Part shown: positions 55,732-64,000 of the stretch, in pieces
Layout: the number at the start of each line of letters is the position of its first letter
Position numbering within the stretch: the first letter of the stretch is position 1
Assembly (NCBI RefSeq): GCF_000159315.1
Contig: NZ_GG669993.1
Coordinates: 377,668 to 441,667, forward strand
From: Lentilactobacillus hilgardii DSM 20176 = ATCC 8290
GTDB taxonomy: Bacteria; Bacillota; Bacilli; Lactobacillales; Lactobacillaceae
Reading direction: 5' to 3'
Length of the DNA stretch: 64,000 nucleotides
Made by a program: the position numbers and the translations under genes
The notes under the pieces: generated by a model
Told to the model about the DNA's origin: nothing
Database searches by the model: none
The model's input: only the letters and a program-made list of their open reading frames with translations

Positions 55732-56079
55732 TCATTCTTCTTCGGTAGTCTCTAAGCTACTGATCATTTTATTTAACTCGGCATCATGAGGATAGTGCTT
55801 TGCAGTATACGCTTGAATCTGATCCAATTTATCATTACGTTCAACAAAACTATGATATAAATTTAACTTATCTTCATACTGCTGCAATATTTTCTCCGAT
55901 CGCCGAATATTATCGTACACTGCCTGACGGCTAATCTCATACTCTTCAGCAATTTCACCCAACGAAAAATCATCAGCATAATACAGTTGAATATAATTTG
56001 CCTGTTTTTTAGTTAATAAAGGCTCGTAAAATTCAAATAACGAATTGATATAATTAGTCTTTTCAAGTTCATTAGCCAT
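55732..56079 (-). CDS. ylxM: YlxM-family SRP-associated HTH protein
   Basis: 115 residues. Sigma-70 region-4-like [41 protein letters not shown]. YlxM stimulates Ffh GTPase activity in streptococci. Gene order ftsY-ylxM-ffh supports the call; 13 bases ahead of ffh. Confidence 0.92.
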   Translation of the reverse strand: MANELEKTNYINSLFEFYEPLLTKKQANYIQLYYADDFSLGEIAEEYEISRQAVYDNIRRSEKILQQYEDKLNLYHSFVERNDKLDQIQAYTAKHYPHDAELNKMISSLETTEEE

Positions 56080-56215
56080 ACTTGAACTCCTCTGATTAAG
56101 TGATCTGCAAAAGCTAATGGTCCTTGGCTATAAATCAATATGCCGTTGAGTTAGCTTACACACTTACTTAGATTACCGACTTTTTTAAATGCCGTCAACT
56201 CCGGATTTAACAACC

Positions 56216-57661
56216 TTATTCTGAAATCAATCCTTTGAACAGCCCATAAACAAAATCATTTGGATCAAAGGGCTTCAGGTCAGTCACTTTTTCCCCAAGT
56301 CCAACGTACTTAACCGGCAAGTGAAGTTCGGAACGAATTGCTAAAACAATGCCACCTCGAGCAGTGCCATCCAGCTTGGTTAATACAATTCCAGTCACAT
56401 CCGTTGTTTCTTTAAACATTTTTGCCTGTGTCATTGCGTTTTGGCCAGTAGTTGCATCAAGCACCAATAGTACCTCATGTGGTGCCTCGGGAATTTCTCG
56501 TGTCAAAATTTTCTTCATTTTGCTTAACTCGTTCATCAGGTTGACTTTATTTTGCAGCCGACCAGCTGTATCGACCATTAAAATATCATAGTGTTCATCA
56601 CGCGCCTTTTTTACAGCGTCAAAAACAACTGATGATGGATCACTTTTGGGCTTACTTTTTACAATATCAACACCATCTCGTTGAGCCCAAACATTTAATT
56701 GTTCAATCGCACCCGCTCTAAACGTATCTGCTGCTGCAAGCACAACTTTCTTCCCCTGATCTTTATACATCTTGGCCATTTTGCCAATCGTTGTCGTTTT
56801 ACCAACACCATTGACACCGACCATTAAAATAACAGTTGGTCCGCTCTTAGCCAAATTGATGGCGGGATTTTCGCCATTTCCAGCCTGATCATACATATCA
56901 ATCAGCTTTTTCACAATAACATTTTGAACATCTTTAGGCTTCTTTGCATTCTGAAGCTTAACCTCTTCGCGCAAGTCGTCCGCAATCTTCATAGATGTTT
57001 CAAAACCGACATCAGACTCAATTAACATATCTTCAAGATCATCAAAGAAAGATTCATCCACGTGTCTAAAATTAGCCAATAACGCATTGAGCTTTTGACC
57101 AAATGATGAGCGGGACTTAGCTAATCCCTTCTCATATGATTGAGTTGCCCCACTTTCTGATGCGGTCTCAGAATCCATACCTGCTGTCTCGGGAGCTTCT
57201 GGTACTTTAGAATGGTCATCTACATCAGAAACCGGTTTTTCGTCGATTGTCTGTGCTTTGCCAGTAACGCCTGTATCCAAAGGTCCTTCTTGTTTCTTAT
57301 CCTCATCATGCACATTGCTTTTCGAGGGATCAATAGTTGGCTTTCCCCCGGTTTCAACAGCTTCTGATACGTCTGGAGTCGATGCTTGAGCAACTGGCTT
57401 TGTCTTCTCGGCGTTCTGTGAATCTTTTGAAAATGAAACACTTGAATCCTTGGTTTCGTCAGCCTTTGAGTCCTCACTCTTACTTTTAGCAGCACTTTCC
57501 GGCTCATTCTGGTGAGATGATTCCTGTTTAACTTCCTGTTCAACCGATTTGGATTCTTCGGTAGCTTGTTGCTGATCTTGAACAGATTTGGTTTCTTGTT
57601 TTTCTTTTTCTTCGTCCTTGTTCTTCTTCGAACGACGTCTAAAGATATCAAATAAGCCCAT
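56216..57661 (-). CDS. ftsY: SRP receptor FtsY with long acidic N-terminal region
   Basis: 481 residues. Residues 1-10 hold a short basic/aromatic patch, about 10-170 are Glu/Lys/Ser-rich and disordered (membrane-interacting A region), and about 180-481 are the NG GTPase: GVNGVGKTTTIGKMAKMY, ADTFRAGAIEQL, DTAGRLQNKVNLM, TKLDGTARGGIVL and LGEKVTDLKPFD. Docks SRP at the membrane. Its ATG follows the smc stop codon with no gap. Confidence 0.97.
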   Translation of the reverse strand: MGLFDIFRRRSKKNKDEEKEKQETKSVQDQQQATEESKSVEQEVKQESSHQNEPESAAKSKSEDSKADETKDSSVSFSKDSQNAEKTKPVAQASTPDVSEAVETGGKPTIDPSKSNVHDEDKKQEGPLDTGVTGKAQTIDEKPVSDVDDHSKVPEAPETAGMDSETASESGATQSYEKGLAKSRSSFGQKLNALLANFRHVDESFFDDLEDMLIESDVGFETSMKIADDLREEVKLQNAKKPKDVQNVIVKKLIDMYDQAGNGENPAINLAKSGPTVILMVGVNGVGKTTTIGKMAKMYKDQGKKVVLAAADTFRAGAIEQLNVWAQRDGVDIVKSKPKSDPSSVVFDAVKKARDEHYDILMVDTAGRLQNKVNLMNELSKMKKILTREIPEAPHEVLLVLDATTGQNAMTQAKMFKETTDVTGIVLTKLDGTARGGIVLAIRSELHLPVKYVGLGEKVTDLKPFDPNDFVYGLFKGLISE

Positions 57662-60600
57662 TTAACTCACCTCTGTTTTTAAATTATCCAAATTAACACT
57701 TACAACTTTTGAAACGCCTGATTCTTGCATGGTAATGCCATAAAGCGTATCAGCATAAATCATTGTTTCCTTTCGGTGGGTAATAACAATGAATTGGGTC
57801 TCATCGCCAAATTTTTTCAAATACCTAGCAAATCTATCCGCATTAAAGGGATCCAGAGCAGCCTCTGCCTCGTCTAAAATGCAGAAAGGCACAGGTGACA
57901 CCTTAATAATTGCAAAAAGCAGCGTGATTGCCGTTAATGCCTTTTCCCCACCCGAAAGTAGGCTCAAGCTCCGATAATTCTTACCAGGCGGTTTAACCAT
58001 TATTTCAATGCCAGTTGTCAGCATATTGTCAGGATCCGTTAGGACTAATTTTGCTTCACCGCCACCGAACATCTCAACAAAAACCTTTGAAAAGGACTTT
58101 GCTACTTTATCAAAGGTTGTTTGGAATTTTTTGGAAATTGTTGTGTCCATTTCACCCATAGTAGACGTCAGATGATTTTTGGCATCTGTTAAATCCTGCT
58201 GTTGTTTCAATAAAAAGTCATAACGATCGGAAACATCTTGAAATTCCTGAATAGCTGAAATATTGACGGGACCAATCTCATTAATACCCGTTCTCAATAA
58301 TTTTATTTGTCGAGAAATCGTTTCCAGATCCCAATTCCATTCGGTGTGGCTTAAATCTGATTTGAGGATCCCGAAATCATGAGATAGTTGATTAAGTGAG
58401 CTATCCAATGATTTTTGAAGATTTTGAAAATCCTCCCGATTATTTTTCAATTCATATGTGGCATTATTCAAATTCATTTGTTGATTTCGAATGTCATTTT
58501 GTAATTGATCGTATTGCTTATCTGACCGATCAACCAACTCCTTTTGTGTTTTCAAAGAAGTTGTTAATGCTCTTTGTTTGTCAGAGCTTTCTTTAATTAA
58601 TTTTGTAATCTTTTCAGGATCGATCTGCTCAGAAAGATCCGCTTGAAGATTTTTTGATCGTGTCTCCAAATCCTGACGTTGATTTTTCAATTGATCAAAC
58701 TGACTTGAGAGTCTTTTTTGATCGTCTTGATAATGCTGCAACTGTTCTTTCGAAATGACAATTTGGTCATGTAATGATTGCTTTTGTTTTTCAAAACTTT
58801 CAGCGTTTTTCTTTACATCACTAAGTAGTGACTGGTTCTTTTCTATGGCAGATGCCACTTGCTTAATTTCTTGGTCCAATTGTGATTTTTTTAAAACCAG
58901 ATTTTGATCTGAAGAATCTTGGTTTTGCTGTTTAACGTTATGCAAAGATAGCTTTAACGCATCAAGTTCCCGTTTTTGACTGGTTTTGGAAGCTCTTAAA
59001 GAATCCAGCGCTGATTTTTGTGCATCAACCATCTGCCCTGACTGAAACACCAATTGTCTGCCGCGATCAAAGGAAGCCTGAATCTTCTGCAGCTCTTGTT
59101 TAGCAATTTGCAGTTGATGTTCTTTTTCAGTCAACTTGACTGACATCTCCTTGGTTGAAGCTTCAAGCTTCTCAAGTTCACTTTTTTGAACAAGAACGCC
59201 TTGCCCCTCTGATCTATTTGCGCCCCCGGTTAGTGACCCACCAGCATTAACAATCTGGCCATCCAAAGAAACAATACGCGTTCTATGATTGATTTGTTGA
59301 GACAGCTGAATGGCATCATCCAACGTTTCAGCAATCAGGGTTGTCCCCAAAAGGAAGTCAAGAATCGCTTGGAATTCTTCCGGCACGGAAACTAGATTGG
59401 AAGCAATCCCAACATATCCGGAAACTTGTTTTGCTGACGAAACTATGCCGGCATTTAAAAATCTAGATTTGATTGTTGAAACCGGCAATAATGTGACACG
59501 GCCATATCGATTCTTGGTCATAAATTTAATTGCCGCCGATGCACTTGTATTATCACGAACAATGATATGTTGTGCCTGACTGCCAAGTGCAGTTTCAATC
59601 GCTTTTACGAACCGATCATTTACCTTAACATAATCTGAAACCGGCCCATAGATACCCTCAAGAGCCGATCGATGTCTAAGCAGGTTAGCTGTTCCCCGAT
59701 AAAAAGCCCTGTAGGAGTCATGCAAATTCTTCAATGAATTAACTTTAGCTTTAGCCTGTTCAGCAATTTTTAAAGCGGACAACCAGTTTGACTGCGTTTC
59801 ATTGACAAGATCAGTCTTTTGTTTCAACAATCGTTTTAAGTCGGTTAATTTTTGTTGCTCATTTTGCAACTTTTTCACCGATCCCTGATAGGCTTCATCC
59901 TTATCTCGGATTTGACTTTCAAGATTTTCTAAGTCGCTGTTAGCACGTCCAATCCGCTGTTGCTGGGCGCCGGTTTGTTCATTAAATCGCTGTGCATCTT
60001 TTTGATTCATTAAGATTTGATTTTTTAAATCACTCTGTTGCTGTAAAAGGTCAAAGTATTGACTATGCCCTTTCTTAATTTTTTCTTCAATAACAGGAAC
60101 ACTGTTTTCGTCAGCAGTCTGTTGAACTTTTCGCAAGTTACTTCTATTAACCGTTAACGCGACTTGTGTCTGATTGACCAATTTAGACGATCGGGCCAAT
60201 TTCTTTTCTAATTCTGAAAGTCGCTGATTAATGGTCTTAAGTTGATTTGAAACTCGCTTCATATCTGCATTCTTAAAACTACTTTCCTGAGAAGACAATT
60301 GTTGTTTGCTTTTCAAAGACTCAATACGTGTTGCAATTGATACCAACGTCGTATTGAGTTTATCAACCTGTTGGCGTCCAGAATTCAATGCTTTTTTCAG
60401 CTTATTACGCTGTTGCTCTTTTTGGTGGACCCGAGCCGTGAGCCGATCCACAACCAGCTGTGATCCACTCACTTTTTGAACCAATATTTGTTCTTGAAGG
60501 ATCTGACCTTTAGCGGTCATTATTAACTGTTCTTTTTCCAACTCGTCAAGGCGTTTCTTTTGATCTAGATAATCAGTTGCTTGACTGCTTTGTTCTTCCA

Positions 60601-61213
60601 AAGGTTTTAATCGGACCTTCAGTTCATGAATAATGTCATTAACCCGATCAAGATTATCACTTGTCTGGACAATCTCAGCCTGCGCCGTCGTTTTCTGGCG
60701 CTTATACTTATAGACACCCGCAACGTTTTCAATGATTGAACGACGTTCGACCGATTTACTATTAAAAATTTTCTCAACATTCCCTTGAGAAATAATTGAT
60801 AAACTACCTTGCCCAATTCCAGTGTCCATAAAGAGACTGGCAATGTCTTTCAAACGACATTGCTTTTCATTAATAAAATAAGAACTGTCCCCATTACGAA
60901 ATAATTTTCGTGAAACCTTGATTTCTGAATATGGTGAGTCAAGATAATGGTCAGAATTATCCAATAGTAAAGTAACGGCCGCCATATTAAGCGACCGTCG
61001 ATCAGCCGAACCGGAAAAAATAACATCAGGCATCCGAGAACCCCGCAAATTTTTGGCAGACTGCTCCCCCAGTACCCAACGAATGGCTTCGGCTATATTA
61101 CTCTTTCCACTTCCATTAGGGCCAACGATTCCAGTCATTCCATTCGGAAAAGATATTTTTGTTTTTTCGGCGAATGATTTAAAGCCAATAATTTCAATGG
61201 ATTTAAGTTGCAC
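57662..61213 (-). CDS. smc: Chromosome segregation ATPase SMC
   Basis: 1183 residues. Walker A GPNGSGKSNIAEAIRWVLGE (about 32-51), two long coiled coils, hinge at about 510-660 (GIYGPVSDYV, DGQIVNAGGSLTGG), and C-terminal signature LLSGGEKALTAITLLFA with Walker B FCILDEAEAALDPFN. With ScpA/ScpB it condenses and segregates chromosomes. Located between rnc (14-base gap) and ftsY. Confidence 0.98.
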   Translation of the reverse strand: MQLKSIEIIGFKSFAEKTKISFPNGMTGIVGPNGSGKSNIAEAIRWVLGEQSAKNLRGSRMPDVIFSGSADRRSLNMAAVTLLLDNSDHYLDSPYSEIKVSRKLFRNGDSSYFINEKQCRLKDIASLFMDTGIGQGSLSIISQGNVEKIFNSKSVERRSIIENVAGVYKYKRQKTTAQAEIVQTSDNLDRVNDIIHELKVRLKPLEEQSSQATDYLDQKKRLDELEKEQLIMTAKGQILQEQILVQKVSGSQLVVDRLTARVHQKEQQRNKLKKALNSGRQQVDKLNTTLVSIATRIESLKSKQQLSSQESSFKNADMKRVSNQLKTINQRLSELEKKLARSSKLVNQTQVALTVNRSNLRKVQQTADENSVPVIEEKIKKGHSQYFDLLQQQSDLKNQILMNQKDAQRFNEQTGAQQQRIGRANSDLENLESQIRDKDEAYQGSVKKLQNEQQKLTDLKRLLKQKTDLVNETQSNWLSALKIAEQAKAKVNSLKNLHDSYRAFYRGTANLLRHRSALEGIYGPVSDYVKVNDRFVKAIETALGSQAQHIIVRDNTSASAAIKFMTKNRYGRVTLLPVSTIKSRFLNAGIVSSAKQVSGYVGIASNLVSVPEEFQAILDFLLGTTLIAETLDDAIQLSQQINHRTRIVSLDGQIVNAGGSLTGGANRSEGQGVLVQKSELEKLEASTKEMSVKLTEKEHQLQIAKQELQKIQASFDRGRQLVFQSGQMVDAQKSALDSLRASKTSQKRELDALKLSLHNVKQQNQDSSDQNLVLKKSQLDQEIKQVASAIEKNQSLLSDVKKNAESFEKQKQSLHDQIVISKEQLQHYQDDQKRLSSQFDQLKNQRQDLETRSKNLQADLSEQIDPEKITKLIKESSDKQRALTTSLKTQKELVDRSDKQYDQLQNDIRNQQMNLNNATYELKNNREDFQNLQKSLDSSLNQLSHDFGILKSDLSHTEWNWDLETISRQIKLLRTGINEIGPVNISAIQEFQDVSDRYDFLLKQQQDLTDAKNHLTSTMGEMDTTISKKFQTTFDKVAKSFSKVFVEMFGGGEAKLVLTDPDNMLTTGIEIMVKPPGKNYRSLSLLSGGEKALTAITLLFAIIKVSPVPFCILDEAEAALDPFNADRFARYLKKFGDETQFIVITHRKETMIYADTLYGITMQESGVSKVVSVNLDNLKTEVS

Positions 61214-61227
61214 GATGTTTCTCCAAT

Positions 61228-61938
61228 CTAAACTAAATTATCTTCCCGTTTACTAAAATGTTTTAAAGCTTCTTGGGCAGCTCGTTGTTCCGCATCCTTC
61301 TTAGAATGGCCAATACCGACTCCTAATAGTTTATCGTCAATTGCGACATTAACTTTAAAGAGTCGATCATTATCAGGGCCGTACTCATCAACCAATTCAT
61401 AATCAATATCAACAGGGCCATCGGCTTGAGCCAACTCCTGTAGTTCAGTCTTATGATCAAAGAATTTAGCAAACATCCCTTCATCCAACTTGGGAAAGAT
61501 CACTTGTTGAACAAAGCCCTCGACAACCTTTTTTCCTTGATCCAGATAGAGTGCGCCCACAAATGATTCGAAAATATCACATAAAAGCGAATCGCGGTCA
61601 CGAGCGCCGGCCTTCTCTTCACCTTTCCCCAAACGGATATATTTATTAAAGTGGCATTCCCTGGCAAACGTACTGAAACTCTGCTCATTAACCATTGCAG
61701 CTCGCAATCTCGTTAGCCGACCCTGAGGAAGTTTAGGATAGCGTTTGAAAATATATTCTGACACAATCAACTGTAGAACAGCATCGCCTAAAAACTCCAG
61801 TCGCTCATAAAACTTTAGATGCTGATCACGATGTTCATTGACATATGATGCCTGTGTAAAAGCCTCATCAAGTAAATCCTGATCATCAATATGAATATTA
61901 AAGTCCTGCTTTAACATCTCATTTAATCCTGGTATCAA
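61228..61938 (-). CDS. rnc: Ribonuclease III
   Basis: 236 residues from TTG 61938, supported by TTGGAGG 7 bases upstream. Catalytic RNase III domain with YERLEFLGDAVLQLIVSEYI, acidic DRDSLLCDIFESFVGALYLD, and a C-terminal double-stranded-RNA-binding domain (ELAQADGPVDIDYEL ... SKKDAEQRAAQEAL). Processes rRNA precursors. Confidence 0.97.
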   Translation of the reverse strand: MIPGLNEMLKQDFNIHIDDQDLLDEAFTQASYVNEHRDQHLKFYERLEFLGDAVLQLIVSEYIFKRYPKLPQGRLTRLRAAMVNEQSFSTFARECHFNKYIRLGKGEEKAGARDRDSLLCDIFESFVGALYLDQGKKVVEGFVQQVIFPKLDEGMFAKFFDHKTELQELAQADGPVDIDYELVDEYGPDNDRLFKVNVAIDDKLLGVGIGHSKKDAEQRAAQEALKHFSKREDNLV

Positions 61939-61997
61939 ATAATTGCCTCCAAATTAATGTGCAAATTCGTTACATCAACAATTTCGACCATCAAAAG

Positions 61998-62243
61998 TTA
62001 ATCTTTTTGATGACTCATAACATAATCAACAGCTTCGTCAATTGTATTTAGCTTTTCTGCATCGTCGTCAGAAATCTCTGCGTTAAATGTATCTTCAAGA
62101 TCAAGAACGAATTCAACAAAATCAATTGAGTCAGCATCTAAATCCTTACGGAAATTCAAACTGCCGTTAATTTTTTCACGATCAATATCGAATTGATCCG
62201 CGACTAAGTCTGCAATTTTATTAAATACTTCATTTTTATCCAT
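61998..62243 (-). CDS. acpP: Acyl carrier protein
   Basis: 81 residues from the second of two adjacent ATGs (better spaced from AGGTG). The phosphopantetheine Ser39 is in DLDADSIDFVEFVL. Carries acyl chains for fatty acid and phospholipid synthesis; 45 bases downstream of plsX. Confidence 0.96.
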   Translation of the reverse strand: MDKNEVFNKIADLVADQFDIDREKINGSLNFRKDLDADSIDFVEFVLDLEDTFNAEISDDDAEKLNTIDEAVDYVMSHQKD

Positions 62244-62291
62244 CATATTACACCTATTCCAATTTATTAATTCAAAAACTATTATATCAAA

Positions 62292-63335
62292 CTATTTACT
62301 GTTTTTAATAGTCTCTTTAATCTCCTGAAGCTGATCGGTATGACTGTTTAAATAATTATTTAGATCAGAAATCATTTTAGAATCAATCATTTGCTTAATT
62401 TGACCAATTGTATTCTTAACAGTCGGCGCTTTGCTACTACCATGTGTTTTTACAACCGGCGCTTTGACACCCATTAAAACAGCACCGCCATATTGAGAAT
62501 AATCCATTGATTTGGCAATTTGGCCAAAGGTCCCCTTTAGCATGGCCGCACCAAGTTTGGATGTCATACCTCCAGACATGATACTCCCTTTAATCAAATG
62601 AAGCATTGATAAAGCCGTACCTTCGATACTTTTAAGAACAGCATTGCCCGTAAAACCGTCCGTTACAACAACGTCAGCTGCGCCATTTAGTAATTCACGA
62701 GATTCAACATTCCCAATAAAGTGAATATCAGAGTCATCGGCTAAAAGATCATGCACTTTTCGATGATCCATATCTCCTTTGTCAGCCTCAGTACCATTAT
62801 TTAACAAGCCAACACGCGGATTGTTAACCTTCATAACGTTTGAAGCATAATACTTACCCATTAAAGCATACTGATACATATTCAAAACCTTTGTATCCGC
62901 ATTGGCACCAACGTCAAGCATCACAAAGTTTTTTTGATCATCCTTCGTAATAACTGGGAGCGTTGTTGCGAGCCCAGGACGATCAATGCCCTTAATTCGA
63001 CCAATAATAAACAGGCCGGATGCTAAAATTGCCCCAGTATTACCGGCCGAGAAAAACGCATCCGCCTGCCCCTCTTTAACAGAAGTTGCTGCTAAAACCA
63101 TGCTGGATTGTTTTTTGGTCCTAACAGCCTTAACAGGTTCATCACCCATTTCGATGACCTCGTCAGCCTGTTTGACCTCGATTCTGGTATCATCCTTTAA
63201 GTATTTTTGGATTTGATCAGTTAACCCAAATAGAAGAAACTCAATATCGGGATAGGCATCTCTGGCAAGCTCGATGCCCTCAACAATCTCTTTGGGCGCA
63301 TAATCTCCACCCATTGCATCAACGGCAATTTTCAT
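62292..63335 (-). CDS. plsX: Phosphate acyltransferase PlsX
   Basis: 347 residues. IAVDAMGGDYAPKEIVEG start, SAGNTGAILASGLF, GANADTKVLNMYQYA and VVTDGFTGNAVLKSIEG. Makes acyl phosphate from acyl-ACP for PlsY. Lies between recG and acpP. Confidence 0.97.
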   Translation of the reverse strand: MKIAVDAMGGDYAPKEIVEGIELARDAYPDIEFLLFGLTDQIQKYLKDDTRIEVKQADEVIEMGDEPVKAVRTKKQSSMVLAATSVKEGQADAFFSAGNTGAILASGLFIIGRIKGIDRPGLATTLPVITKDDQKNFVMLDVGANADTKVLNMYQYALMGKYYASNVMKVNNPRVGLLNNGTEADKGDMDHRKVHDLLADDSDIHFIGNVESRELLNGAADVVVTDGFTGNAVLKSIEGTALSMLHLIKGSIMSGGMTSKLGAAMLKGTFGQIAKSMDYSQYGGAVLMGVKAPVVKTHGSSKAPTVKNTIGQIKQMIDSKMISDLNNYLNSHTDQLQEIKETIKNSK

Positions 63336-63347
63336 TTTTGAATCTCC

Positions 63348-64000
63348 TTAGTCATAATTAATAGTTTGATTAAATTGCAAATACTTTGCTAATTGTACAT
63401 TCTCTGGCTTGTTTTTCCAATGCTTTTCGGCCGTAATATTTTGCGCTTCCTGATTAGCAACTGTCAAAATATTTAAATCACCAACAGGGTCGGCAACTTT
63501 AAAGTCGGGCATTCCCGACTGTTTTGCTCCGGTAATATCCCCTTGCCCTCTTAGTTCCAGATCCTTTTGGGATAGAAAAAAACCGTTAGTGCTACTGGCA
63601 ACAGCTTTCATTCTTTCCTTGCCAACCTCATTTTTAGGATCAGCAATTAAGACACAATAGGATTGGGTTGAACCACGGCCAACTCTTCCACGAAGTTGAT
63701 GCAGTTGAGCAAGGCCAAAATGATCAGCATCAAAAATTAACATCGTGTTTGCATTTGCAACATCGACCCCAACCTCAATTACCGTTGTTGCAACCAATAC
63801 TTGAAATTGATTATTTTTAAAGCTGACCATTGTGTCATCTTTTTCCTGATTGGACATTTGGCCATGCAACAGCCCAACCTTAAATTGTGGTTCAAAAATT
63901 GTTTTAAAGCGCTCAAAAATGGCCACCGCGTTTTTCATATCAACAGCTTCCGATTCTTCAATAAGCGGTGTCACAACATATACTTGATTGCCATTGTCAA
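63348..64000 (-). CDS. recG: ATP-dependent DNA helicase RecG, C-terminal part
   Basis: The last 217 residues of a protein of about 680; the frame is open to the window edge, so the N-terminus lies outside. Helicase motifs IV-VI are visible: VGLLHGQMSNQEKD, VLVATTVIEVGVDVANANTM, QLHQLRGRVGRG, and the RecG TRG-type FFLSQKDLELRGQGDITG. Remodels stalled forks and Holliday junctions. Ends 12 bases before plsX. Confidence 0.96.
   Translation of the reverse strand, partial: DNGNQVYVVTPLIEESEAVDMKNAVAIFERFKTIFEPQFKVGLLHGQMSNQEKDDTMVSFKNNQFQVLVATTVIEVGVDVANANTMLIFDADHFGLAQLHQLRGRVGRGSTQSYCVLIADPKNEVGKERMKAVASSTNGFFLSQKDLELRGQGDITGAKQSGMPDFKVADPVGDLNILTVANQEAQNITAEKHWKNKPENVQLAKYLQFNQTINYD

Noticed and set aside
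57220..57651. 143-codon basic open frame overlapping ftsY on the same strand
   Set aside because: It is the shifted reading of the Glu/Lys/Ser-rich FtsY N-terminus; the Arg/Lys bias is produced by GAA/AAG codons out of frame, and no ribosome site is present.

Overview
The window reads as the chromosome of a low-GC Gram-positive bacterium, almost certainly a member of the Lactobacillaceae. Evidence: the run recG-plsX-acpP-rnc-smc-ftsY-ylxM-ffh-rpsP-khpA-rimM-trmD-rplS, a xerC-hslV-hslU cluster, parE/parC next to plsY, a DHH-type manganese pyrophosphatase, pyruvate oxidase, T-box and TPP leader RNAs, strong AGGAGG-like ribosome sites and frequent TTG/GTG starts. I cannot name the species. I saw no rRNA, tRNA, CRISPR array, insertion sequence or prophage.

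Layout. 0-11 kb: a nucleotidyltransferase-like protein, a broken DUF2975 gene with its HTH partner, an Mrr-type restriction enzyme, pyruvate oxidase, a GlsB-type stress membrane protein with a 50-residue partner, a frameshifted unknown gene, and an ArlRS-like two-component system. 10-18 kb: a MerR/SDR pair, a CsbB-like glycosyltransferase / PAP2 phosphatase / YfhO cluster for cell-surface glycosylation, and a decayed aldo/keto reductase whose promoter is nearly the same as that of the merR gene. 18-26 kb: a GNAT protein, a ClC transporter, a P1B-4 metal-efflux ATPase with a divergent (frameshifted) ArsR/SmtB regulator, and a copper operon (two cupredoxins plus CopA) behind cop boxes. 26-31.5 kb: a LacI-controlled sugar-acid locus (isomerase, two dehydrogenases, an 86-residue orphan, LacI and a divergent permease) with two identical operators. 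31.5-39 kb: a secreted protein with the full R-S-E signature of ADP-ribosyltransferase toxins, a secreted SGNH hydrolase, a GyrI-like protein, a T-box-controlled but twice-frameshifted M20 amidohydrolase, an ArgE/DapE-type deacylase, and a TPP riboswitch that sequesters the ribosome site of a methyltransferase gene. 39-64 kb: conserved housekeeping genes for oxidised-methionine repair, pyrophosphatase, topoisomerase IV, phospholipid synthesis, HslUV protease, tRNA and ribosome maturation, SRP, chromosome condensation, RNase III and RecG (cut by the window edge).

The strongest second-look items are the ADP-ribosyltransferase-like exoprotein (31643-32620), the TPP riboswitch in front of a methyltransferase (38211-38343), the duplicated MerR-type promoter linking two loci, the ketogluconate-like locus without kinase or aldolase, and the concentration of frame-breaking indels in the accessory half: six small indels and one internal deletion before 37 kb, none seen afterwards.
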